Shown piece after piece: positions 53,801-64,000 of a DNA stretch of 64,000 bases. This stretch comes from Sapria himalayana (taxonomy: Eukaryota; Streptophyta; Magnoliopsida; Malpighiales; Rafflesiaceae). The translations under genes and the position numbers were made by a program. Position 1 is the first letter of the stretch; each line of letters begins with the position of its first letter. The stretch is from the NCBI GenBank assembly GCA_029783825.1, contig JAREIK010008112.1, forward strand, positions 61,280-125,279. Reading direction: 5' to 3'. Under the pieces are notes generated by a model. The model searched no databases. It was not told the DNA's origin and saw nothing but the letters and a program-made list of their open reading frames with translations.

Positions 53801-56800
53801 TTAAAATTAAATTAAAATAAATTACTAAATAATAATATTTTGTTTTAAAAATTTTGCCTCTTTTTATGATCTTATATTTTTTTGATGAAAAATAAATTAT
53901 TTATATTATATGTGTCTCACTAATAATTTATTTTGTAATTAATATTTCTATAAAAATAAACTGATAAATAATTAAAATGAATATTTAAAATTATAATGAA
54001 TACTAATAAAAATGAGATTTATTATTTATTAAGTAGTATATAGATGTTAAAATATTTATGTATAGGGGTTTCGGGGTTTATGAGCTTACTAATTTAAGTA
54101 AGTAAGCATTTAATGGTCTATAGGTTTTATTTAAAAAATATAATAACTAACAATTTATTTTTATTATTTTTTATGATTTTTTAAGATTATAACCTTTGAA
54201 AATAAATAATTTTTAATTTTTTTTCAAAAATGAATACAATATTTATTTATAATAATCATAATAATTATATATCATATAAATTCAATATAAACAATTTTAT
54301 TGATAGATATTCTAATAATTATCAAAAAATAAATTAAAAATCTATTATGAATAAGATTGATATTAATTAAAATATAATAACAAAATCTAAAATGATTCAA
54401 AATCAAAGCAAAATATATTACTAAATAATAATTATTTAATTTTAAATTTGTATACTTTTTATAAGCTTATCGATTTTTTGATTAAAAATAATTTTTATCA
54501 ATTATATTTTTAACTCATAATTTATTTTATAATTAATACATATATAAAAATAAAATACTAAACAATCAATATGAATTTTTTAAAGTATAATGAAAACAAA
54601 TAAAAATGAAATTTATTAATTATTATTTAGGGTATATCGATTTAAAGGATTATTGATATAAAGGTATCAGGATGTTGTAGTTTAGTGATTTAAAGGCTTA
54701 GGCATTTAGTGGTGTATAAATTTTATTTAAACAATAGAATAACAAAGAAAATATATTTTTTTTATTTTTTGACATTTTCGAAAGTTATAACCTTTGAATA
54801 TATAATAATTCTAATTTTTTTTTCAAAAGTGAATACAATATTTATTTATAATAATAATTATATTCATATATCATATAAATTCAATATAAACATTTTTATT
54901 GATAAATATTCTAATAATGATTAAAAAATAACTTAATAATCTATTATTAATAGGATAGATATCAATTAAAATATAATTACAAAACCTAAAATGATTCAGA
55001 AGCAATGCAAAATATATTACTATATTATAATTTTTTGTTTTGAAATTTTTTTTTCTATTAAAAAGTTTATCTATAATTTTTTGATGAAAAATAATTTACA
55101 TAAATTATATTTGTGCAACTCAAAAATTATTTTGTAATTAATATATATATATATAATAAACAAATAAATACTTAAAAATGAATATTTAAAATTACAATAA
55201 AAAATAATGAGATTTATTATTTATTATTTAGGGTATACCGGTATACTTTAAATTAGATCTATCTTACTAATAATTTATTTTGTAATTAATATTTCTATAA
55301 AAATAAACTGAAAATTAATTAAAATAAAAATTTAAAATTAGACTGAATAAAAATAAAAATGATATTTATGATTTATTATTAATGTATAATAGTTTAATGG
55401 TTTAAGTATCTAGAGGTTTTGTCTTTTAGGAGTTTAGCGATTTAGGTTTTTAGGCACTTAGTGGTTTAATGGTTTTATTTAATCAATAAAATAACAAAAA
55501 AAAATTTGTAATTTTTTTTCATTTTCATAGGTTATAACCTTTGAAAATATAATAATATTTAAAATTTTTTGAAATGCTGAATATAATATTTAGTTATAAT
55601 AATATTAATATTTATATATGATATAAAATCAATATAAATAATTTTATTGATAGATATTATAATAATAATCAAAAATTAAATTAATAAACTATTAATAATA
55701 AGATATATATTAATTAAAAGATATTTACAAAACCCAAATTGATTCAAAATTAAAGTAAAATATATTACTGGATAATAATTTTTAATTTTGAAATTTTTAC
55801 TTATTTTATAAGCATATATATTTTTAATGTTTTTGATGTTTTGCTTCTTTTTATAAGTTTATATTTTTGTTCTTAAAAGTATATTATTTAAATTATATTT
55901 GTCTTCCTCATAATATATTTTGTAATTTATGATTCTATAAAACTAAACTAAAAAAATACTTAAAATGAATATTTAAAATTATAATGAATACAAATAAAAG
56001 TGAGATTTTTTATTTATTATTCAGGATATATAGTTTTAATGGTTTAGGTATTTAGGTGTTTTGGAGTTTATTGATTTAAGTGTTTATGCCTTTAGAGATT
56101 TATAGTTTTTATTTAAAGAATGAAAAAACAAAAAATTTAATTTTTTGTTTTTTTTTAATTTTTGAAGGTTATAACCTTTGAAAATATAATAATTTTTAAT
56201 TTTTTTTAAATGTGAATATAATATTTAGTTATAATAATCTTAATAATTATATATAATGTAAACTCAATATAAATAATTTTATTAATAGATATTAATATAA
56301 GGATCAATAAATAATTAATAAACTATTATTAAAAAGAATGATATAAATTAAAATTTAAATGCAAAATCTAAAATCATACGAAATCAAAATAAAATATTTA
56401 GCTAAATAATAAATTTTTGTTTTTAAAATTGTGCCTATTTTTATAAGGTTATATTTTTTTTGATTAAATATAAATTATTTAAATTATATCTGTCTCACTA
56501 ATAATTTAATTTGTAATTAATATTTTTATAAAAAAACTGATAAATAAATAAAATAAAGATTTAATATTATACTGAATAAAAATTAAAATGAGATTTATTA
56601 TTTATTATTAATGTATACCAGTTTCATGGTTTTGAGATTTAAAATTTTCTGAAAGGTGAATACAATATTTAGTTATAATATTATTAATAATCATACATCA
56701 TATAGATTCAATATAAACATTTTTATTGATAGTTATTATAATAATGATCAAAAATTAAATTAATAAACTATTAATAATAAAATAGATATTCAATAAAAAA

Positions 56801-58533
56801 TATTTATAAAACCCAAATTGATTCAAAATTAAAGTAAAATATATAATGGAATAATAATTTATAATTTTTAAATTTTACTTCTTTTATAAACGTATATATA
56901 TTTTTTGATTAAAAATAAATTATTTAAATTATTTTTGTCTTAGTCATAATTTATTTTGTAATAAATATTTCTATAAAAATAAACTAATTAATACTTAAAT
57001 GAATATTTAAAATTATAATAAATAGAAATAAAATTAGATTTAATAATTATTATGTTTTATATAGTGGTTTAATGGTTTATGTATTTAGGTATTACGGGGT
57101 TTAAAAGTATACTAATTTAATTGTGTATGCATTTTGTGGTTTATAGATTTTATTTTAAAAAGAAAATAACAAAAAATTTATTTTTATTATTTTTTGATAT
57201 TTTCAAAGGTTATAACCTTTGAAAATATAATAATTTTTAAATTTTTTTCAAAAGCTAATTCAATATTTTGTTATAATAATCATTATATTTATATATCATA
57301 TAAATTCAATATAATCAATTTTAGTGATTAATATTCTAAAAATGATTAAAAAAATTTAAGTAATAATCTATTATTACTAAGATAGATATCAATTAAAATA
57401 TAATTACGAAACATAAAATGATTCATTAGAAACCAAAATATATTACTATATAATAATTTTTTGTTTTGTAATTTTTTTTATTTTAAAAAGATTATCTATA
57501 TTTTTTTTGATTAAAAATAATTTACATAAATTATATTTGTCTAACTCATAATTTATTTTTTAATTAATATTTATATAAAAATAAACAAATAAATAATTAA
57601 AATGAATTTTTAAAATTATAATGAAAAAAAATGAGAATTATTATTTATTATTAAGGGTATACCGGTTTAATTTAAATTATATCTATCTAACTAATAATTT
57701 ATTTTGAAATTAATATTTCTATAAAAATAAACTGATAAATAATTAAAAAAAATTAAAATTATACTGAATAAAAATTAAAATTAGATTTATGATTTATTAT
57801 TATTGTATACCAATTTAATAGTTTAAGTATTTAGAGGTTTTGTCGTATAAGTGTTTAACTATTCATGTTTTTAGGTATTTAGTGGTTTATAGGGTTTATT
57901 TAAACAATAAAATAACAAATAAAATTTGTAATTTTTTATCATTTTCATAGGTTATAACCTTTGAAAATATAATAATATTTAAAATTTTTTAAAATGTGAA
58001 TACAATATTTAGTTATAATAATTTTAATAGTGATATATCATATAAATTCAATATAAACAATTTTATTCATAGATATTATAATAACGATAATAAATTAAAT
58101 TAATAAACTATTAATAATAAAATAGATATTAATTAAAAAATATTTACAAAACCCAAATTGATTCAAAATTAAAGTAAAAAATATTATTGGATAATAATTT
58201 TTAATTTTAAAATTTTTACTTCTTTTATAAGCGTATATTTTTTTTATTAAAAATAAATTATTTAAATTATATTTGTCACACTCATAATTTATTTTGTAAT
58301 AAAAATTTATATAAAAATAAACTAATAAATAATTAAAATGAATATTTAAAATTATAATAAATTGAAATAAAAATTAGATTATTTAATTATTAATTAGTAT
58401 ATAGTGGTTTAATGGTTTATGTATTTAGGCATTACAGGCTTTAAGAGTTTACAGATTTAAATTTGTATGCATTTAGTATTTATAGGTTTTATTTATAACT
58501 TAAAATAACAAAATATTTATTTTTATTATTTTT

Positions 58534-58569
58534 TTATATTTTCAAAGGTTATAACCTTTGAAAATATAA
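58534..58569. repeat. Perfect 36-bp palindrome, longest seen
   Basis: A dyad around GGTTATAACC (58547-58556) extended on both sides by CAAA/TTTG, TTTT/AAAA and TTATA/TATAA without a mismatch. It is a standard unit of the satellite with unusually complete arms. Confidence 0.9.
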
Positions 58570-61500
58570 TAATTTTTAAATTTTTTCCAAATGTGAATTC
58601 AATATTTAGTTATAATAATCATTATATTTATATATCATATAAATTCAATATAAACAATATTATTAATAAATATTCTAATAATGATCAAAAAATAAATTAA
58701 TAATCTATTATTAATAAGATAGATATCACTTAAATATAATTACAAAACCTATAATGATTCAGAATAAAAGCAATTTATATTACTATATAATAATTTTGTG
58801 TTTTTAATTTTTTTTTGTTTTAATAAGTTTATCTATATTTTTTTTGATGAAAAATAATTTATATAAATTATATTTGTGTAACTCATAATTTATTTTTAAA
58901 TTAATATATATATATAAATAAACAAATAAATAATTAAAATGAATATTTAAAATTATAATAAAAAAATAGAATTATTATTTATTATTTAGGGTATACCAGT
59001 ATAATTTAAATTAAAACTAACTCACTAATAATTTATTTTGTAATTTATATTTCAATAAAAATAAACTGATAAATAATTAAAATAAAAATTTAAAAATATA
59101 CTGAATAAAAACTAAAATGAGATTTATGAATTATTATTATGTATACCAGTTTAATATTTTAAGTATTTAGAGGTTTTGTCATTTAGGACTTTAGCGATTT
59201 ATGTTTTTAGGCATTTAGTGGGTTATAGGTTTTGTTTAAACAATGAAATAACAAAAAAATTATTTTTGATATTTTTTCACATTTTCAAAGGTTATAACCT
59301 TTGACAATATAATAATTTTAAAATTTTTTAAAAATGTGAATACAATATTTAGTAATAATAATCATTATAATTATATATAATATAAACTAAATATAAACAA
59401 TTTTATTCATAAATATGATATCAATTATTAAAAAATAAATTAATATGTTATTATTACTATGATGGATATAAATTAAAATATAATTACAAAACCTAAAATA
59501 ATTCAAAATCCAAGTAAAATTTATTACTAAATAATAATTTTTGTTTTTTAGTTTTTGCTTCTTTTTATAAGCTTATATATTTTTTTGATGAAAAATAAAT
59601 TATTTAAATTATATTTGTATCACTCATAATTCATTTGAAATTAATATTATAATAAATTATTTAAATTATATTTAAGGCTTACTAGTTTAAAGGTTTAAGT
59701 ATTTAGGGGCTTTTGTGTTTAAGAGTTTAGATATTTAAGTGTTTAGGCATTTAGTGGTTTATAAGTCTTATTTAAATAATGATATAGCAAAAAATTTATT
59801 TATATTATTTTTTCTAATTTTTGAAGATTATATCCTTTGAAAATATAATAATTTTTAAATTTTTTTCAAATTTAAATATAATATTTATTTATAATAATCT
59901 TCATAATTATAATTCATTTAAATTCAATATAAATAATTATATTGCTAGATATTATAATTATTATCAAAAAATAAATTAATAAATTATTATTATTAAATTA
60001 GTTATTATTTAAAAAGTATTTGCAAAATCTAAATTTATTCAAATCAAAGTAAAATATATTACTAAATAATAATTTTTTTTAATATTTTGCTTTTTTTATA
60101 AGTTTATATTTTGTTATTAAAAATAAATTATTTAAATTATAATTGTTTTACTCATAATTTATTTTGTAATTTATAATTCTATAATAATAAACTACTAAAT
60201 AATTAAAATGAATATTTAAAATTATAATGAATACAAATAAAATTCAGATTTATTATTTATTATTCAAGATATAACGGTTTATGGTTTAAGTATTTAGGTG
60301 TTTTGTGGCTTAGGAGATTAGTGATTTAATTGTTTAGACCTTTAGTGATTTATAGTTTTTTTTAAAGAATGAAAAAACAAAAAATTTAATTTTTTGATTT
60401 TTTTTATTTTTGAAGGTTGTAATCTTTGAAAATATAATAATTTTAATTTTTTTTAAATGTCAATATAATATTTAGTTATAATAATCTTAAAAATTATATA
60501 TAATGTAAACTCAATATAAATAATTTTATTGATAGATATTATAATAATGATCAATAAATAAATTAATAAACTTGTATTTATAAGAATGATATAAATTAAA
60601 ATATAATTGTAAAATCTAAAATGATTCAAAATCAAAATAAGATATATTATTAAATAAATATTTTTTATTTTTAAAATTGTGCCTCTTTTTATGAGCATTT
60701 TTTTTATGAAAAATAAATTATTTAAATTATATATGGCGCACTAATAATTTATTTTGTAATTAATATTTCTATAATAATAAACTGATAAATAATTAAAATG
60801 AATATTTAAAATTATAATGAATACTAATAAAAATGAGATTTATTATTTATTATTTAGACTATACTAATTTAATATTTAAAGTATTTATGAGCTTCGGGAT
60901 TTAGGAGTTTAGTCATTTTAGTATTTAGTCATTTAGTAGTTTATAGGTTTTATATAAAAAATAAAATAACAAAAAATTTATTTTAGTTATTTTTATCATT
61001 TTTGAAGGTTATAACCTTTGAAAATATAATAATTTTTAAATTTTTTTTGAAATGTGAATAAAATATGAAGTTATAATAATCATAATAATTATATATCATA
61101 TAAATTCAATATACACTATTTTATTGATATTTATTATAATAATGTTCATAAAAAAGTAATAACCAATTATTAATAAGATAAATATTATTTAAAATATATT
61201 TACAAAACCTAAAATGTCTCAAAATCAAAGTGTATTATTTTACTAAAAATTAATTTTAAATTTTTAAATTATTAATAATATTAATATTAATTAAAATATA
61301 TTTACATCACACAAAATGTTTCAAAATAAAATCAAAATATATTACTAAATAATAATATTTAATTTTTAATAATTTTCATATTTTTATAAGCTTATATTTT
61401 TTTTATTAAAATAAATTATTTAAATATTATGTCTCACTCGAAATTTATTTCGTAATTAATTTTTCTAAAAAATTAAACTATAAATAATTAAAATAAATAT

Positions 61501-62613
61501 TTAAAATTATAATAAATAGAAATAAAAATAAGATTTATTTTTTATTAAGTAGTATATAGCTGTTAAAAGGTTTATGTATTTAGGGGCTTCGGGATTTATG
61601 AGCTTACTGATTTAAGTAAGTAAGCATTTAATGATCTATAGTTTTTATTTAAAAAATGAAATAACAAAAAATTTTTATTTTTTTTTTCACATTTTCAAAG
61701 ATTATAACCTTTGAAAATATAATAATTTTAAAATTTTTTTCAAAAGTGAATACAATATTTAGTTATAATAATCATTATATTTATATATCATATAAATTCA
61801 ATATAAACAATTTAATTGATAAATATTCTAATAATGATGAAAAAATAACTTAATAATCTATTATTAATAAGATAGATATCAATTAAAATATATTTACAAA
61901 ACCTAAAATGATTTAGAAGCAAAGCAAAATATTTTACAATATAATAATTTTTTGTTTTGAAATTTTTTTTTCTTTTAAAAAGTTTATCAATAATTTTTTG
62001 ATGAAAAATAATTTATATAAATTATATTTGTTTAACTCAATTTATTTTGTAATTAATATTTATATATAAATAAACAAATTAATAATAAAAATGAATATTT
62101 AAAATTATAATGATAAAAAAATAAGATTTATTATTTATAATTTAGGAATACCGGTTTAATTTAAATTAGATCTGTCTCACTGATAATTTATGTTGTAATT
62201 AACATTTCTATAAAATAAATTGATAAATAATTAAAATAAATATTTAAAATTTTACTGAATAAAAATTTAAATGAGATTTATGTTTTATTATTAATGTATA
62301 CCAGTTTAATGATTTAAGTATTTAGAGGTTTTGTCGTTGGAGTTTAGCGATTTATATTTTTAGGCTTTTAGTGGTTTATAGGTTTTATTTAAAAAAATAA
62401 AATAACAAAAAAAATTTCTATAATTTTTTATCATTTTCATAAGTTATAACATTTGAAAATATAATAATTTTTAAAATTTTTTGAAATTTTAATATAATAT
62501 TTTGTTATAATAATATTAATAATTATATATCATATAAATTTTATATAAATAATTTTATTGATAGATATTATAATAATGATCAAAAATTAAATTTATAAAC
62601 TATTAATATTAAG

Positions 62614-62622
62614 ATAGAAAAA
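62614..62622. other. Satellite orientation switch (+ to -)
   Basis: The + unit stops within AAGATAG, and the sequence continues as a reverse-complemented tail (AAATATTATTATTTAGTAAT). The minus-strand material is the LTR-bearing part of the repeat, as in the other inverted block. Confidence 0.8.
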
Positions 62623-63033
62623 TTTAAAAATTAAATATTATTATTTAGTAATATATTTTGATTTGATTTTAAATCATTTTGTGTTATGTAAATATATTTT
62701 AATTAATATTTATATTATTAATAATAGTTTATTAATTTAATTTTTTATCATTATTATATTATCTATCATTAAAATTATTTATATTGAATTTATATGATAT
62801 ATAGCTAATAAGATTAATATAATTATACATGATATTCACATTTCAAAAGATTTTAAAAATTATTTTATTTTTAAAGGTTATAACCTTTTAAAATCTAAAA
62901 AAAATAAAAAAAAAATTTTATTTTTTATTATAAATAAAACCTATATACCACTAAATGCCTAAAAACATAAATTGCTAAACTCCTAAACGACAAAACCCCT
63001 AAATAATCGATCCATTATACCAGTACGCCATAT
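62618..63033 (-). repeat. Satellite array, - orientation
   Basis: Reverse-complement unit with its palindrome near 62876 and an octamer block at about 62935-63010, matching the sequence that lies beside the LTR at 11563 and 28785. No gene is visible. Confidence 0.9.
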
Positions 63034-63038
63034 ATAAT

Positions 63039-63615
63039 TGTTGAGCAATTATGCTTCAACGGTAGTGAGATTGAGATACAGAAACACAGAAACAACATAA
63101 AACAAGCAATATATGTATCACAATTCAGCAACCATGCAAGATAGAATCAAAAAATGATAAATAAATACCGAAAATAACGTGGTTCGCTAGTCGCTTAGTA
63201 CGACTAGCTAAATCCACCAGAAAATGCTTAAGCATTACAGATTAAAGCAACAAAAATGTCTTACAGTATGTAGCACACAGAATAGTCGTGATAAATCACA
63301 CAGAGAGAAGAGAGAGAGAGATGATGAACAGTTCCACGGGTTTTAAATTATAGCCACTCGAAAATAAAATTACAAAACATTTAATATTAAAATTTCTCTC
63401 GGTTCATTTAACCGGAGTGGGTCGGATCATGAGACGGGTCAGGCTCTACTCCAATTTCGGCCAGCTGTCCGGTCAACGAGACCTCCATTATTGTGCTACT
63501 ACAGCATCCCCGGCCTCTAAATATTTCATTTCCTACACTTACATGAAAATATTAAAAATAAAAAAATATTTGGTTATACAAACAGATTATCAAAAAATAA
63601 ATTACATATACAGCA
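63039..63615 (-). mobile_element. Solo LTR, copy 3 (inverted)
   Basis: 577 bp, reverse orientation, flanked by ATAAT at 63034-63038 and 63616-63620. In the given strand it begins TGTTG and ends CAGCA, so the TG..CA ends and near-complete 5-bp inverted repeat are best preserved here. A 70-codon frame at 63417-63629 crosses the LTR end into satellite and is not a gene. Confidence 0.7.
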
Positions 63616-63620
63616 ATAAT

Positions 63621-64000
63621 AAATCTTAAATCTCATTTTAATTTGTATTCATTATAATTTTAAATATTCATTTTAAATATTTATTAGTTTATTTTTTATA
63701 TAAATATTAATTACAAAATAAATAATTAGTCAGACAAATATAATATTAATAATTTACTTTTAATAAAAAATAATAATCTTATAAAAAGAAGTACAAATTT
63801 AAAAACAAAAAATTATTATTTATAATAAATTTTACTTTGATTTTGAATCATTTTAGGTTATGTAATTATATTTTAATTAATATCTATCATATTAATAATA
63901 GTTTATTAATTTATTTTTTGAAAATTGGTATCATATCTATCAATAAAATTATTTATAATTATTTTATATTATATATAATTATAATGATTATTATTACTAA
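63621..64000 (-). repeat. Satellite array, - orientation, running off the window
   Basis: Reverse-complement satellite lead and tail, matching the sequence upstream of the LTR at 10983 and beyond 29367. The array continues past the window edge. Confidence 0.9.

Larger units (their letters stand above)
43984..62617 (+). repeat. Satellite array, + orientation, long uninterrupted run
   Basis: Palindromes near 44055, 44807, 45355, 45949, 46547, 47080, 47671, 48269, 48867, 49461, 50061, 50661, 51383, 51982, 52580, 53057, 53590, 54185, 54783, 55530, 56167, 57209, 57950, 58547, 59290, 59826, 60415, 61008, 61700 and 62442. Spacing is mostly 590-600 bp, with regular 530- and 740-bp variants. Units missing the octamer block and/or palindrome, from internal deletions, occur near 53575, 56632 and 61258. 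48269-50061 repeats 37331-39109, and 59290-61008 repeats 15791-17503. No gene is visible; frames of 60-81 codons at 46628, 48244, 48907, 54709 and 60453 recur at the same position of the unit and encode only Ile/Asn/Tyr-rich noise. Confidence 0.93.

Noticed and set aside
60453..60698. 81-codon minus-strand frame, with similar ones at 46628, 48244, 48907 and 15825
   Set aside because: They recur because the same part of the satellite happens to be open on that strand. Stops and frameshifts differ between units, and no domain or signal is credible.
63417..63629. 70-codon frame starting in solo LTR copy 3
   Set aside because: It runs out of the LTR into satellite. The equivalent frame in the other LTR copies is interrupted or altered.
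1..64000. CRISPR array or bacterial repeat system
   Set aside because: Units are about 590 bp with diverged copies, there are no short identical repeats with unique spacers, and no cas-like genes are present.

Overview
The window is almost entirely AT-rich tandem repeat DNA from a nuclear genome, very probably a flowering plant. The plant assignment rests on an Ac-like hAT transposon with short introns, LTR fragments with a Copia-like internal sequence, and TTTAGGG-like degenerate telomeric motifs. I found no intact protein-coding gene, tRNA, rRNA or CRISPR array. The short open frames scattered through the window are chance frames in repeat DNA.

The bulk is one satellite family with a basic unit of about 590-600 bp. 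Each typical unit carries, in order: (i) an AT-rich lead of about 150 bp; (ii) a G-rich strand block of 10-12 degenerate TTTAGGnn octamers in strict 8-bp register; (iii) a strongly conserved palindrome centred on GGTTATAACC; (iv) an AT-rich tail. Unit-length variants of about 390, 530-575 and 740 bp recur in a fixed order. This shows that multi-unit higher-order blocks, not single units, were amplified: about 18.4 kb between 1-6.5 kb and 18.4-24.9 kb, and about 11 kb between 37-40.8 kb and 48-52 kb.

The array changes orientation three times: + from 1 to about 24,895, - from about 24,896 to 36,998, + from about 36,999 to 62,617, and - from about 62,618 to the end.

Three kinds of foreign DNA sit in the satellite. 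An unclassified insert of 2.4-2.5 kb is present three times (2101-4487, 20466-22939, and inverted 31598-34075). It contains an imperfect 104-bp tandem repeat and a degenerate 7-bp telomere-like tract. A solo LTR of about 570 bp is present three times (10988-11557, and inverted 28791-29362 and 63039-63615), always flanked by the same 5-bp duplication, so it inserted once and was copied along with the satellite. A single 3.1-kb hAT transposon (40860-43975) has terminal inverted repeats, an 8-bp target duplication and a decayed transposase gene; it is single-copy here, so it probably arrived after its neighbours were amplified.

The history I infer is: a satellite born with a telomere-like octamer block and a dyad; capture of a solo LTR and the 2.4-kb insert; amplification and inversion of the composite; then hAT insertion. 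This is the structure of a heterochromatic, possibly pericentromeric or subtelomeric, array. Chromosomal position and species cannot be read from the sequence.
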